From Porodaedalea pini (Eukaryota > Basidiomycota > Agaricomycetes > Hymenochaetales > Hymenochaetaceae): a DNA stretch of 64,000 nucleotides. Under the pieces are notes generated by a model that was not told the DNA's origin, did not search any database, and saw nothing but the letters and a program-made list of their open reading frames with translations. A program made the translations under genes and the position numbers. The DNA is taken from assembly GCA_002794775.1 (NCBI GenBank), contig NBAY01000002.1, forward strand, positions 1,426,001 through 1,490,000, given 5' to 3'. Below, one piece after another: positions 11,465-24,040 of this stretch; positions within the stretch are counted from its first letter, which is position 1, and every line of letters starts with the position of its first letter.

Positions 11465-12146
11465 TCATTCACTAATGAGCTCGGCTACGCTCCAATCCTC
11501 GAAGCTCCCGTCGGGCAGGTAGCGTCGAATGATGAGGGGGATTTTGCGCTGCGAGAGCTCTTTTATGGCGATCTGGAGTGCGTCTGTCTCACCGTCGAGT
11601 TGGACTAGAACTGGTGCGTTCATGCTGTAATGTTTAGGCGGCTTAGTGCGACGGCACAAGGTCACGCAAAAATAGTGCGCGCGTACCTAATCTGCAGCGC
11701 CCTTGTCCCCAACACACGAGCCCTCTCGTATTTCGTCAAATACGGCGTCGTGATGCGCACTTTATTCGGTTGGCGCTCGCCCTGTATAGGCAGCGGTTGT
11801 TGCGCCTCCTGCGAGCCTGTTGCGTCGCCATTCACTTCAAGGTCGTGGTCCACGCCGTTCGCTGCTACCTCCCCGTTGACTTGTACACCATCCACATTCT
11901 CACCATCTATCCCTAGCTCCTGCTCTGCGGCCATTGTATCATACTCGGTATCCTGTGAGTAATATATTTATTCAAAAAAATTCAGGTGTTATGAACATGG
12001 AGCGTAACGAACAAAAGTTTCTTCATTTTCACCAAACCTAGACATTCAGGTGAGTCAAGCGATATACAATAAAGGACTAAAGCGACTTACCCTCCCCCAT
12101 AGTCATCAAAGTCGCCGCCGCCGCCGCCAAATCCATCGTCAGACAT
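11465..12146 (-). CDS. RPB6: RNA polymerases I, II and III common subunit Rpb6 (ABC23)
   Basis: This small essential subunit is shared by all three nuclear RNA polymerases and helps anchor the clamp. Exons on the minus strand are 12146-12091 (Met plus a Gly/Asp-rich acidic start), 11952-11687 and 11624-11465. The conserved core is unmistakable: [21 protein letters not shown] at the end of exon 2, then [19 protein letters not shown] and [18 protein letters not shown] in exon 3. The exon 2/3 junction (GT at 11686, AG at 11625) completes the expected Ser before MNAPV. The acidic N-terminal region is normal for the family. The exon 1/2 join with the obvious sites is out of phase by one base, so a micro-exon or a different donor is likely. 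The core assignment does not depend on it. Confidence 0.93.
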
Positions 12147-12642
12147 CGTAGACGGGCTGAAGAAAGACTAGTGTAAGGTAGGCGAAATCCATACTCTACC
12201 ACTTGTGACGATGCGTGACAATCACGTGTTTAGTCTTGCCTCAGTTTCATTGATTTTATGACTTCAACACCTCAAATTAATTGAACAAGCCATGTTACAG
12301 GCTGGAAAATTGTATTAATGTAGCGGACGCTATATGATATATGTATTTACATATGACTAAAAGTAAAAAGCTGCTTGCATATTAAGGTTAACGTTGTGGT
12401 GATGCGACACGATCATATTCACGGGGCTTATGAGATATGTACATGCATTTTACCTCAACACCGATGACTCAGCAACGTCTTCAGCTTCACACGTGCCTTT
12501 AATTAAAGCCTTCTTCACTTTTGAGTTTATGCACTGTTAAGAAGAGCATTGAAATGAGTACATAGTTCATATACCAACATCGTATAGATACAAAAGGGAG
12601 TTTAGGCGATACATCCGAAATAATCCTTACAAAGGTACAGAG
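12147..12642. other. Intergenic, no gene seen
   Basis: AT-rich spacer between the RPB6 start and the CFD1 stop. It contains the presumed RPB6 promoter side and the CFD1 3' flank. No open frame, RNA gene or repeat was recognised. Confidence 0.6.
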
Positions 12643-13686
12643 TCAAAAGCTCGATTGTTGCTCCGTTCTATCTAGATTGGCAAGGGCCTTGTCTACGATC
12701 TCCTTGAATAGCGTCCACGAAGAAGTCTTCAAATACTGCTGCAATAATGGGAATGAACCGGTCGTGTCGTCATTGGGTCCTTCGCTTCCAGCGTTGAACC
12801 TTCGCTCTGGGCCATCTGCGGCATCGAGTAACGTGACAAGCTCTGTATCCACGGGCAGGCTGCCGAGGAAAGTTAAGCTTTCATTCTGAGCCATTGACGA
12901 ACCACCGCCAGTCGAGAAGATGTTGCTAATTTCGCCGCAGCACGGGCATACATAACCGCTCATGTTCTCAATGAGGCCGAGAACCGGAAGCGAGACTGTC
13001 CGCGTGAATGAAAGGCATTTGAGCGCATCAGCAAGTGCGACGGCTTGCGGTGTCGTCACAATGACAGAGGAAAGACGGGAATGAAGAGGGGCGAGGTGCT
13101 CAATGAGGGAGAGATGTTCATCGGAAGTACCTGTGTAAAGCGATGAGAAGACGGAATAAGACCATTTGTGGATGAAAATTCACCTGGAGGTGTATCGATG
13201 ACCAGGTAATCTAACTCTCCCCACCGCACATCACTCAAAAACTGCCGGATCATGGCGTTCTTCTTTGGTCCGCGCCAAACAACTGAGTCCTCTCTCCTCT
13301 TCAGCAGGAAGCCGACGCTCATACAACCCAGTCGCCCTGCAGTCCCATCCGCGTACACGGGCACCCATCCCTCACTGCTTTGGTGTACAGGATGGCCGTC
13401 CAGGCCGAGCATGCGCGGGATCGACGGGCCAGTGAGGTCAACGTCGAGAATGCCGACCCGCGCAGTCGCCGACGTAGCATATAACGCGAGAGCAAGTTGT
13501 GCAGAGACAGAAGACTTCCCGACGCCTGTCAATACCACACAAGGTGCAGAAGAGAAGAAACAGCCTCGATCAGATATGTCCGCATCCTAGAAAAGAGTAC
13601 GCCGACACACCTCCTTTTCCGGAGAGGACAATGATGATATGCTTGACTGACTTCAAGCGGCGAGAAACGGGCGTCTCAGACGTCAT
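12643..13686 (-). CDS. CFD1: Cytosolic Fe-S cluster assembly factor Cfd1 (NUBP2 type P-loop NTPase)
   Basis: A scaffold ATPase that, with Nbp35, builds 4Fe-4S clusters for cytosolic and nuclear proteins. Exons are 13686-13611, 13525-13184 and 13130-12643 (301 aa, all phases match). The deviant Walker A GKGGVGKSS spans residues 23-31 and is itself split by intron 1. It is followed by [17 protein letters not shown], and [14 protein letters not shown] gives the Walker B region. The C-terminal metal-binding pair is C201-P-C-C204 in the segment GYVCPCC. The short N-terminus without a ferredoxin-like four-Cys motif separates Cfd1 from Nbp35, which has that extension. The C-terminal tail is slightly longer than in yeast. 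Confidence 0.93.
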
Positions 13687-15017
13687 AGCTTGAGCTCAAG
13701 CTCAAATACAAGGAAGAGGCCGGGCAAAGATGAAGTTAAACAGACATCGCAGATTGTGCAGAACTTCTGTCAGGTATGAGGTAATTACTCATTATGTGCT
13801 TAGTCAGTGAGGGTCCATTCGGGATCGACGCCCGTTTTGGGAAGCCGTATATTTCGTCAAATATCAACATGGAGACGACAGTGCTCTGAAAGGCATCAAA
13901 CCATCAAGGGAACTCAATATATGACAGTCTCAATAAGTCCAATATTGATTCTACTATCCAGAGACACAGCATATCAAATAAATCATTCGTAAGGAATGTC
14001 TCACAGACTTGAGAGTGGCCAGATCTGTGAGCAATCCTTTCAGCGATAAGAAATAATTCATTTCTGAGACAAAGCTTCTATGTCTACTGTGCTGGAGAGC
14101 TTCTGATGGTCAGCTCAAAAATTGCAAATCGATCTCGGTGGGTGTTATTTCTAGTCCATAATCCGTGCTAAAAGACATGTGCTATCTCCAAAAGGTAGAA
14201 GCGGTATGTCGGTGAATTGAAGCCGCTATCCCGCGAAGACTGAATCAGAGACAAGAGAAGGATGTTGAGCTGGAGTTTAGCTAGCTGTGCGCCTAGCTCA
14301 CTGCCGATGATGCGCCAGAAGACGAACCTGGATTTCTTTGTCCGCGGCTCGTCTTTCGAGTTCGGAAACAAGCGAAACAGCATAGCCTCGTGCTAGCAGC
14401 GCGACTCGGTCGTGCACACATTAAAGGACAATGAGAGAGTAAACTTGACCAATCGACCGATATCACGACCCCGGCGGGACGTAATTCAACATTATCGCGA
14501 TTATACGAAGCAGGCACGCGGACTACGGGTGTGGTACAAGCCTTGGATTGACCATGAGTGTCTTACAAATTACAACCCTTTTTCATGAACGTTACATATA
14601 TATGCGCACATCATCGTGGGTTGGTACACTGAATGAGCGACGGCGGAAAAAGCGAGAGTTCGCGAAAGCAACGTGCCACTACGTGTGGATGGGATCTGCT
14701 TGGATCTGGAAAGAGTGATGTAAAGCCAACTCGGCATTAGCTAAATTGGGCAATCATTTTGGGTTCAGCTTGCACGTGCGGGAAGCGTGCAGGCGTGTTG
14801 CTTTCAGACTGCACGGCCATGTATATAAACGCGATGCCGTCGCCGCATTCAACCCCCTTTGCCTTCTCCTTGTCCTCCTCCGACCCGCTCCTTGTTTCCA
14901 GCCCTTAAGCTTATTCCGTGCGTCCCTGCGCCCATTCTCCATAGGACTTTTTGCCTCCGACCATCCAAGCCCGCGACGCGTCGAGCGCGTCCCGACCCCG
15001 GTCGCGGCCCGGTCCAT
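13687..15017. other. Intergenic region with promoter of the downstream gene
   Basis: About 1.3 kb without a supportable gene; small open frames on both strands have no recognisable features. The last 200 bp lead into the gene starting at 15018 and contain a TATA-like TATATAAA at 14822-14829 followed by a pyrimidine-rich stretch, as expected of a fungal core promoter and 5' leader. Confidence 0.5.
14822..14829 (+). promoter_or_regulatory. TATA-box candidate of the 15018 gene
   Basis: TATATAAA lies about 190 bp upstream of the ATG at 15018 and is followed by a CT-rich leader, a common arrangement in basidiomycete promoters. Position and sequence only; no experimental support. Confidence 0.4.
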
Positions 15018-16997
15018 ATGCCAGCTAAAGGGGCCAAAGCGCGCAGCCAAAGTGCACCCAGGAGAGCAGTCTTGAAGAAGATCTCGAATGACTCGGGCGT
15101 AGGTGAGCGTGAACATTTGGCTGCTTGATACGCATCAAATAGCTGCTGACCATCTCGTCCCCGACGCGTCAGGCTCATCAACATCATCCGCAGCCTGGTC
15201 AACACGTGAGGCGCGTTTGAGCGCGTCCGCAACATCGACTATTGGTCCTCTAATCCGTCCCATCAAGCCCGAGCGCCCACCGGTGGAGCCATCCTCATCG
15301 CATCGTATACCCCAACTGGCACCCCCGATCGAGCACGGACATCATTCGAATGCCGAGCAGGCGCGTCGTAAGTGCCGACGTGTAGAGAGTTGGCTGAAGG
15401 AACAGCAGTGCCTCAATAACAGCATGGACGAAGCCGCCCGTGAGCGCGTCGCGAAAGCGGCAGGGACGCCGTGCAATCCGTATCTCGCTTATCCGGGTAT
15501 GCCGAAATATGCCTCATGGCAGGATGGCAATGACGAGGATGACCTTCTGGGCAGCTTTGTTATAGTTGAGGAGGAGGAATCGCGAGATGTGCACAGTGGC
15601 GATCCGTCGATGTCTTGCAATGCCTACAAATTTGAGGTGAGTAGCCTTGCCAACGGCTTATGAACCGGCTAGACCATGTTTTCCTATAATGTTTAAATAT
15701 GCTTGCAGCCTTCAGAAGACGGACCTTTGCCAACTATTTCTGCTCCATACGCAGCCTCAACTCGGTCTTCATCTTTTCTCACGCCTCGTCCGGCGAGCAT
15801 ACTTTCTGCTTCGTCGTGGCGTAATCTTCCATTCACCAAGACATTGCCGATACAAAGGTCGACATCAACTCCCGGAGAGCCTATTGACCTTTCCACGCCG
15901 CCTGCATCACTCAAGCTAGGGCCTGTACGTCGGCGTTCACCTATACCCGAAGACTTCTTGAACACCGATCCTTCGGCGAATTCAAAATTTGGAAAGACGG
16001 CGCAGAACAAAGCAAGCAGCAGCACGCTGAGAGCGCCCGACACACCGCGCAGCTCGATGCGGAAGCGGTTGGGCAATCTCATGCGACCTCACGGACATCT
16101 TAGCTCAAACTCGGAGTCTCCCACATCGACGAAGGATTCGAACAGCCCACGACCATCAACGAGCGCGTCGGCGACGACCGCTACGACCTCTACCGCAGTT
16201 GAGAATGAGCTGCGCTCCGTGGGGAGCAGCAGCCCTAACCGCTTTCTTCCCAAGTTCAATATAAACCTCTCTAAGGCGGCACGACACCCTCCGGACGATT
16301 TCCGAGTCGGCTCTCCCACCCGTTCTTCTTTCTCCGCGACCTCGCAGCACGAGGAGCCGGTTAGCACGATTTCGCCTCCGGTGGACTCATTCTCACACTC
16401 AGAGCTCCCTTTCACACCGTCGCTATCGAAAAAACGCTCACAGCCGAGTATTTTCCACGACAGGCGACATAACGCGTCAAGTTCGGCGCTGAGCACGCTG
16501 AGCATTGGGAGCATTGGCAGTATAGCGACGAATATAAACGGTCGAGCTGGCAGTGTGTTTACCGGCTCGTCAACTGTGAAGCGGAAACGACTGGTAGTAA
16601 GCGGGATTGAATGGGACGATACTGCTGCGGTGCAGGGGCTTCGGAGATGGTGTGAGGTATGTCAATCGTCTATTATTTCTCTTCCCCCTTCATCGTCACA
16701 CATTCTTGCTTGCTTTGGACCGTGTGGACCACAGAGCTAAACTAATGGATTCATGTATAGCGCTTCGGCGAGCTGCGTCAAATCACGCGAATGCCAAACG
16801 GGGATTTGCATATTGACTTCAAACGCGCGGACGTCGCAGATACAGTACGTTCGATAGCCTTTTCCATCGACTCGAAATGTCCAATCAGGCTGATATTGTC
16901 GTTCGCTCCTTGTCAGGTCTGTCGCATCTCCGCGCGAGTGCATATTGCGGATGTGGGGAGCGTCAACATGTCGTGGATCACAGGGAAGAAACATTAA
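15018..16997 (+). CDS. Uncharacterised Ser/Pro-rich protein with RRM-like C-terminus
   Basis: Five exons (15018-15102, 15143-15636, 15709-16656, 16761-16844, 16917-16997) give 563 aa with consistent phases. Most of the protein is low complexity, rich in Ser, Thr and Pro, with basic patches. Near residue 180 it has an acidic segment (DGNDEDDLLG, VEEEES). The last 70 residues look folded: an acidic-hydrophobic strand (GIEWDDTAAVQGLRRWCERFG), then RQITRMPNGDLHIDFK, RADVADTVCRISARVHI and VNMSWITGK. The pattern of helix 'RRWCERFG', a strand with aromatic 'LHIDF' and a final strand is reminiscent of an RNA recognition motif lacking obvious RNP1/RNP2 consensus. I do not recognise the family. Nuclear or RNA-related function is inference. 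Confidence 0.8.
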
Positions 16998-19270
16998 GCT
17001 GGTCTTCCTCTTCTCTGTTATTGCTTTCCGATGGATCAACGACAACGGCTATGACTTTTTACTTGCTCTCTTTATGACCTATGACGACCTGCCCACCCGC
17101 TGGCTCCATGCTAAACGTGATGCGCTCCGCGTTCTGGAAGAACGGAGCGGGCGAACACCACATTGGTGAGTCTTCGGATCCATATGGCATGGATTGGCGT
17201 GGCATGTGCGCAACTAAGCCAGTAGCTGATTCTTTCGCATCCACAGATTAGTGTAACACTAGCACCTTTCCCGACATATTCTCGGCGTATACTGTATTTC
17301 TTGTGTATATCTCTTATTTCTCTGTCCCTCATCTTCGTGTCTGCTATCTACGTATCACTCTATGCAGTACACCGTCCACACTGTATCCCGATACACACAC
17401 GCTCCTTATGACCATCTATGCATCTGACTCCCGATGTTCCGAATACATGCCTAGGTGCGTCCCTTCCGTGTGTGCTTGTCTTTATTACGGACAGTTGCTG
17501 ACGTGCGTGCTTCGCAGCATCTGACACTCCTTCGAATTTCCCTTTTGATCTGGCTTCTCGACTCGTCCCGTCCCGGCTTCTTTCCTTTCGTCGTTTTCTT
17601 TCTTCTCTTTCCATTTCTGCATCAGAACGGCCTATCGTTGTCCGCATAGGCTGCTTTCGCTTGTCTACGGTTACCCACACTGCATCTTGCTATACCACTT
17701 GCATCTCCACACTCACACTCATGCCATTCTGTAGTGCTACCATGAACCAGTTGTGAAGATACATATATCGCGAGCCGGCTTGAAGTCGAGGTTCGAATTC
17801 CAATCACCTCTTGTAGTAATTCATGTACATGTATGCTTACATTCCGTGTTCCGAGATGCAGCACATTCTTTTTTCGTGTAGTCATATTACTGAGATGGTC
17901 GATTTGTTGATTGCCTGTTCCTTGAATACGAGGCACTCGACGGCTGAGGACGCTGTGGCGCATGGCATGACGATGGCGATGGACAGCGCCAAGGAGCAGG
18001 ACATGTGCGCGCCGGGGATCGACGTTGACGGGGCTGCTGCATTTGTGCAAATGCAGGCCAATTTGCACGATGTCTATTGGACCTCCGAGTCCGAGTCCAA
18101 GTCCAAGTTTTCGGGGCTGGAGCGCGAAGAGATGTGGGAGAGACAGACGTATCACGAAGCAAAGTAGTGTGAATTTGTGATTTGAAGAGGGGCTTTTTAA
18201 AAATGTTGTCCGATTTTTCGTTATCTTTTTTTCCTTCTGAAAGACGGAGGAGCGAGGAGGAAGCACGGAGGCAAATCCAGGAGAACTTGTCTGGCGAGGC
18301 ACGTGATGCCGGGGTAAGGGATTTGCTGTCAAACTTCGCACTGCCACAATTCAGCCCGGCCTTTGTCCGCTTTTCTGAGCTTCCACTTGAAATCGTCCAT
18401 AATCTACCGCTCGAATCAAGAAAGCCTGAACTTGCTCGCCTATAATACTGTTCCTTGTCTTTGATATAGCTAAGGCCCCAAAATGATACGTTTTCTGTGT
18501 CGGTATGCTTCTGAGACCTGAGAAGGCGCTCTCGGACTCGGAGGTCACGGTTGATTGACTTGACTTTGACATACATCTAGAAAACGTCTAATCTCGGAGC
18601 AGAGAGCCCTTAATCCTCCTTATTTCACGTCGCGCACCTCTTCGCGTCCTTCGAGCAAACAAAGAAAAAGGGGGGCATGACTGCGGTACTAGTTTCTGCG
18701 GATTCTATCTGCTAGGAGAAGCCTAGGAGATATATATTATTGTGGTCGCAGTACTAGTGCGTTAATATAGGGCCAAGGGATACGACTCGCATTTCGCCCG
18801 CCGTACGGCTTCCCCGTAGTCTGTTCTGCCCTTCTCTTCTCCCCGGCAAAGATGCTTCTGTGAAATACGGAAGAGACTGTGCGTTTGAAACTCGTTCATT
18901 TGGACGCACTCATCCGATGCCGACCGAGGCGCCCAGTAGCTGCCAGTCGCGCACGCGTCACATCCGTGATCATTACGATATCGTACCAGTATCGCAGCAG
19001 CTCGCGTGTCGGTGGCGGGCCCTTACTTTGACTCGCGGGCAAGATAATAACTCGCTCTTTCTCCCTCTCTCCTCGACCACCATCTCCGTCGTCCACCAGC
19101 ACAAGCTCTCTCTTGTTTACTCCCTCCTACTCCCCTCTTCGCCGCCTCCGACAAAAAAACAAAAACAGCAGCAACACGTACACCGTCACCCACCCCGTCA
19201 CAGATAGCTCCTTCACCTACCACTTCACCCACTCCCCCCTTTTGATCACGACCCGGAAATACTTGGCTCG
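16998..19270. other. Intergenic; weak coding signal only around 17823-18450
   Basis: About 2.3 kb between two plus-strand genes. 17000-17800 is CT-rich and looks like 3' flank. 18600-19270 is CT-rich and precedes the RNA-binding protein gene, including its probable 5' leader. A direct repeat of GCGGTACTAGT / GCAGTACTAGT occurs near 18684 and 18752. Only the small frame at 17823-18167 has coding-like composition. Confidence 0.45.
17823..18167 (+). CDS. Doubtful small ORF, no recognised family
   Basis: An open frame of 114 codons that is GC-richer than its flanks, with acidic Ser/Glu/Lys segments near its end (SESESKSKFSGLEREE) and no signal peptide or motif. A second open frame (18182-18445; RRRSEEEARRQIQENL) follows 15 bp later and could be a further exon. 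Long open frames on the opposite strand overlap it, which weakens the call. It could equally be non-coding. Confidence 0.25.
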   Translation: MYMYAYIPCSEMQHILFSCSHITEMVDLLIACSLNTRHSTAEDAVAHGMTMAMDSAKEQDMCAPGIDVDGAAAFVQMQANLHDVYWTSESESKSKFSGLEREEMWERQTYHEAK

Positions 19271-22200
19271 ATGCCTTCAAAGCAATCCGCGCGTACTCGT
19301 ACTCGCACGCACAGTCACGAGCACCACCACCAGCAACAACGCGCCCGCGCCTGGGGTACGCGCTTCGACTCCCTCAACAGTTCTCCACCCCCCGCGCAGT
19401 CCTCTTCTCCCGCGCATTCTCCTCCGACCTCCCCTACTCCGGGCGGGTCTTCCGCGCAGCTCGCGCACGCGCTCAGTCTTGAGCTCTTTGGCGCGAGCGC
19501 AACGCCCACCGAAAAGCGCGACTGGGCGGACGACGACGTGCCCTCGACGTTGTTCTCCCCCGGACGCGCGCCCCTTGTCCTCGATGTCGCAGGTGGCACA
19601 CCTGGGCGGAAAGACGCGAAGCTGCCGCATAATGCGAGCGTCTTCATCGGCAGGTACGCCTACTTCTCCTTTCTTTCCCTCCCCTTATCACATGCGCGGC
19701 CCCTTCAGCTTCGACTGACTCACTTCGGACGCGTTCTCTTCTCTTCCTTCTTTTAGTCTTCCACCTGATACAGATGAGGCGGAGATGGCGCAGCTTCTTG
19801 CGCAGCATCTCGAACAGTTCGCGAACGTCCAGAACATCAAAATCATACATGACTCGAAAGGCGGCCTGTGCGCCTTCGTGCAGTGCGAGGCGCGTATTCT
19901 CTTGCTTCGGAACCCTGATTTCTTCAGAACCTTCTCACTAATAGTAATACTACTACACCCCCTTTTCTATGTTCCCTATCCGTCATTCACAGAACGCGAC
20001 CCAGGCTGCACAGCTCGTCTCGCAAGCGCAGGCGAACCCGCAGTCCTTCATGGGTCGCTATCTCCGTTACGAGAACGCGCGTGCGCACCGCACACTGTGG
20101 ATCTCCTACCGGACACCAATGCATTTTATGCCCTGTGCATCCCAGGACGGTAAGCCGCGTGCATATATGCCGTCTAAAATTAGTACCTTAATATTTCTCC
20201 GATCTTCATTTTGTTTGGACGCCACAGAAGAAGGCGCCGACGTCGTCGTCAGTGATAACAGTGTGAAAGGCCGGTGGATCGAGTCTGATCTCCCCGACGC
20301 GTAATATTCTCCCTATTATTTCTCAAAAAATGGTTATTCATTCATTTTTATTCCAAATCTTTGCTATTACTTTATCAGGTTGCGCATCTGGAAGCCTCGT
20401 GACGCCCGGTCTGTACCTATCTCCCGAATTCATCAGGTAAACTATCAACTCACTTTGATTTTACTCTCAGGTTTCCTATCATTACCTATCGAGGGGAAGC
20501 GCGTAATATTGGTGATGCTTCGCGTTTTGACAAGGATGCTTCAACCTCGGATGTGGCCCCAGCTTTTCGACATAAGGGTGAGCTTTTCACAGACCTTAAG
20601 TTTGACGCGCAGGTGAGTATATGCCTCATTTCTCTCAATTTATGCGCGTTCATTCTTGTTGACGCGGTTGCTCCATCAAGACGATCAAAAAGATGGCGGA
20701 GGCTTTTGGACCGCTCGAGTCTTTCAAACCGTATTCGACTGGCCACACTTTCAAGGAAGAGTCAAGTGTCTGCCCCGCCGATCACGACGCTGGACGTTCT
20801 CCAGGCATGGACCTTGGCGTTTGGGAGGTTAAGTGGGGACATAGAGATGACTGCATCACCGCTTTGAATGTTAGTTTTATTTCTCCATTTGACAATCCCT
20901 CGCGACAGCTTAATTGTGCTGAATGTATCTCTTAGACTCTGCGATGTATCCCCCACTTGATGGTTACCTGGGCCAAAGACTATGCCCACCCGCAGACTCC
21001 TCGTCACGGGTTCCTGCGTACCCCTGCCTCGCCTCGCTATCCGGCTTCGTACTCGCCGCGCGAAGCCGTCTCTCCAATTGCACGCGGCCGGCCTTTCCTC
21101 TTGCTCGACTGCACCTCTGAGAAAGACGGCGGCTTCCGCAGTGCGGATTCGCCGTTGTCGGCCTCGACCTTCGCGCGCTCGCCGAGTGCCCTTTCTCCGC
21201 AGAGACGTAGCATGCGTCCCGTACCATCAATTACGCGTCGCAGAAACGAGGCTGCGCAGCGTATACCCGAGGGAGAAGAGACGGACGACGGCTGGACGGT
21301 CGTGCGTCCACAGAACATCACGCGTGCTATTATGTCGTCCTTGTCTGGAAGCGCGTCTGAGAGCGAGATCATCACTGAGGATGATGAAGAGAAGTGTCCT
21401 GAGTGGAGCGAAGGTGACTTCCCTCCTTTGAAGACTCCGCGAGGTGCATCTGTGGAGATGGTGAAGATGATCGAGAGTAAAGAAGAATTGTCTGTTCTTT
21501 TTCGATTATTTTAAAGCCTTTTCTGATAGTTCTTTTGTTAGGGCGTCTTTATCTGCTTCCATCTCGCTCAACGACCCTGCTCCATCCAGCCCGGCGATCG
21601 GACAAAAAGTTACACTCGTCCCCGAAGGCGTGACATCGGGAGAAGCGTCCTTAGTGGGAAACACTCCGAACCTCCCGCGCCCTCTCATCATCCACCGACG
21701 GTCGCTCTCGAACCCTGTCGCTCGTCTGTCAGCAGAGGATCCCCGCGCTTTGCCGGGCACGCAAACGCTTGAGATCCCCCCGACGCCTGAGCTTGCCAAC
21801 ACGTCGCTGACGCCGACGCCGACGTCCGCGCAGCCCGATCCGGCCACGCCTATGTACTCTACCATGGTCCCGCTCGTTGCCTCGGACTTTACTGGCCAGC
21901 AGCAGCAGAAGCCGGTGGTGCAAGGCCAAGGAAGCGACAGAGCTCCTTCCGAGTCGGGTCATAGTGCTGGTGCTAGTATTGCTACTGGTGTTGGTGCTGG
22001 AAGACGCGAGCACCAGAGACAGGCTACGGTGGACCCCAAGACGATTTTTGTTGGTGGGCTTGAGCCGGTTGGACCGCGCCCGTGGGACGAGCCAAGACTG
22101 AGGGAGATCTTTGAGAAATATGGCGAGGTGCAGAACGTTCGCATCGTCAATCCTAGTAAGAAGTATCTTATCTTTGAGTTTGAAGATTTGATACTCAAGT

Positions 22201-24040
22201 GGACATGCAGTGTCGAAGAAAACGGGATTTGCATTCGTCACTTTTGCAGACGAGCAAAGTACCTTGAAAGCGATTCGCGAAGAAGTAAGTCATTCCTACT
22301 TGTGCTTGCGCTTCTCTCTTACTCTTTGCTTCAGCATAATCGCTCCTACGACGGTCGACAGATTCGCGTGCAGATTCGCGATATGTTCCCGCCGCGTGGG
22401 GGGTTCAAGTTCCGTGGTCGTGGGCTAGGCAGACGTCCTTTCGGATTCGACCCGCACTTTGTTGGCATAGGTCACCATCCGAACATCGGTATGCCTGGTG
22501 AGCAAAACTCTTTGGAACGTTCTCGTACGGGCCAGCCGTTTGGACACCAATTAGCACACATCATAGGAGCTCAGGGGAACACGTCATTTAGAGGTAATCC
22601 GCACATCCCCCAGCAACTCGTCCCCTCAATATCAGCAGAGACTGACTCGTCGACGCTCCGATCGTCGACCAGCTTTGATGCAAAGCCCGAAGTGGATGCC
22701 TTGCAAGAATCGGACTCGAATACAGCCTTGTCGGTCTCCCCTCCCCCGAGCGCGCTCAGCGCGTCGGCATCTACCTCTGCTGCGATCGCGCCTATCAGCC
22801 CTCAGACGATGCCTCCGGCTCAGGTTGGATACTATCCGCAGCATGCGTGGGCGTCGCCTTATGGCACGCAGATGCATTATCCGATGCCATATAGTGCGTA
22901 CGGCGGGATGATGCCGACTGTTCCTATGCAGTTCGCGCCAGTTGGCCAGAGTGTCGATCCGAATACTGCTGCTGGCAACACGCCGATGCATTGGGGTTCC
23001 ATGTACAGGGTACGTCCTGAGAGTCTTGAGATGGTTGTTAAATTGGCTGATTTATATCGCAATAGGCTGCTGTTCCCTTCGCTCCCTATCCATATATGAT
23101 CATGCCGCCCACCAGCACCGAGGCACCTCGTTCGGCAACAGCGACCTCGCAGCCACCTACACCGGTGAAGGGCCAACCGCCCCTTCACGCGACAGGATTT
23201 ATTCATCGAGAACATGGGGCTCTCATTCCAGTTTACCAACCTGAGGCCTTAAGCGAGTATATGAGCGGCTCGTCCCCGACACAGAACACAGCGCAGTTTT
23301 GTGCATCTACGACCGGCTCGGGACCTACTACGACCGGACAGCAACAGCAAAGCTTCGTCGCCGCGCAGATGTGGCATGGTTACCCGCACGCACCCCAATT
23401 CATCGCGTACCCTGTACCGCAGGCGCCGACTACCGGTATGCCGTCCTGTGCGACGCCTCCTGCATCTGTCCAGCAGCAGGTGATTCACCAGCAGATTCAT
23501 GGGCAGCCGCTTCAGCCCTCGAACCAGGGCACGGCCTCATATGTTTCGCCCGGCCTGGTTACAGCGGCAAATCCACATTCCGCGCAACAGCATGTCGCTG
23601 CACCTGGAGCGAGCGCGGCGGGCATGCCTCCACCATATTTTGCAGGAGTTCATCCAACCGTTGGGGTTCCGCCCCCGATGGCTCCTCGTGGTGGACCTCA
23701 AGTCGGTCATGCGACGCATGGCGCTACCCCCGGACGCCCTAACTCGTACATGAATAAACATCCGCCGCGACGCGACCCGGGATTTCATCATGGTCGGAAT
23801 GGACAAGGACACGGACACGGATCAAATTTTGGCGGAGCACGATCTCCGTCTACCGTTCGACCAGCAAGTGGTTCGACGAAAACGCCCCGCGCAGACCAAC
23901 AGCAAACCAACAACGCATTCCAGCAGCGCCAGCAGCATGCCCATGCTCAGGTGCCTCCTCTTCAGTTAGGATTTAACAAACACATCCCCGACGGCGGACA
24001 TTCGCAGCAGCACCAATGGATGACCAATTTCCAGCAATGA
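19271..24040 (+). CDS. Large multi-RRM RNA-binding protein with Gln/Pro/His-rich tail
   Basis: Twelve exons: 19271-19653, 19757-19889, 19993-20149, 20228-20300, 20379-20408, 20471-20612, 20681-20869, 20936-21489, 21542-22155, 22211-22284, 22335-23009, 23066-24040, giving 1332 aa with every phase matching. RRM1 (about residues 122-205) has RNP2 SVFIGSLP and RNP1-like GGLCAFVQCE. A divergent middle RRM-like region (about 225-400) ends with WEVKWGHRDDCITAL and LMVTWAKDYAHP. RRM3 (about 720-800) has KTIFVGGLEP and TGFAFVTFADE, followed by an RG-rich patch. A short acidic motif (DDGWTVVRP) sits between. The C-terminal third is Gln/Pro/Ala-rich. The role is probably mRNA binding in the cytoplasm. 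Intron 2 appears to be GC-AG, and introns 5 and 8 need the unusual donor GTCTGT. Confidence 0.88.

Noticed and set aside
17785..17805. GGTTCGAATTCC resembling a tRNA B box
   Set aside because: No matching T stem, acceptor stem or A box around it; GAATTC makes the match palindromic by chance.
17622..18576. Long minus-strand open frames (241 and 229 codons) overlapping the small plus-strand ORF
   Set aside because: They are Arg/Ser/Pro-rich with compositional bias typical of antisense shadows of a GC-rich coding-like stretch, and show no domain or splice structure.
20437..20470. 34-bp intron with a good GTAAAC donor in the RNA-binding protein
   Set aside because: Shorter than any other intron here and out of phase; the GTCTGT donor at 20409 gives 62 bp and correct phase.
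21477..21541. Canonical donor GTAAAG at 21477 for intron 8 of the RNA-binding protein
   Set aside because: It shifts the reading frame with every available acceptor; the donor at 21490 keeps the frame.
21729..22241. Minus-strand open frame of 170 codons opposite the RNA-binding protein
   Set aside because: Overlaps exon 9 with RRM3 on the other strand; Arg-rich shadow frame.
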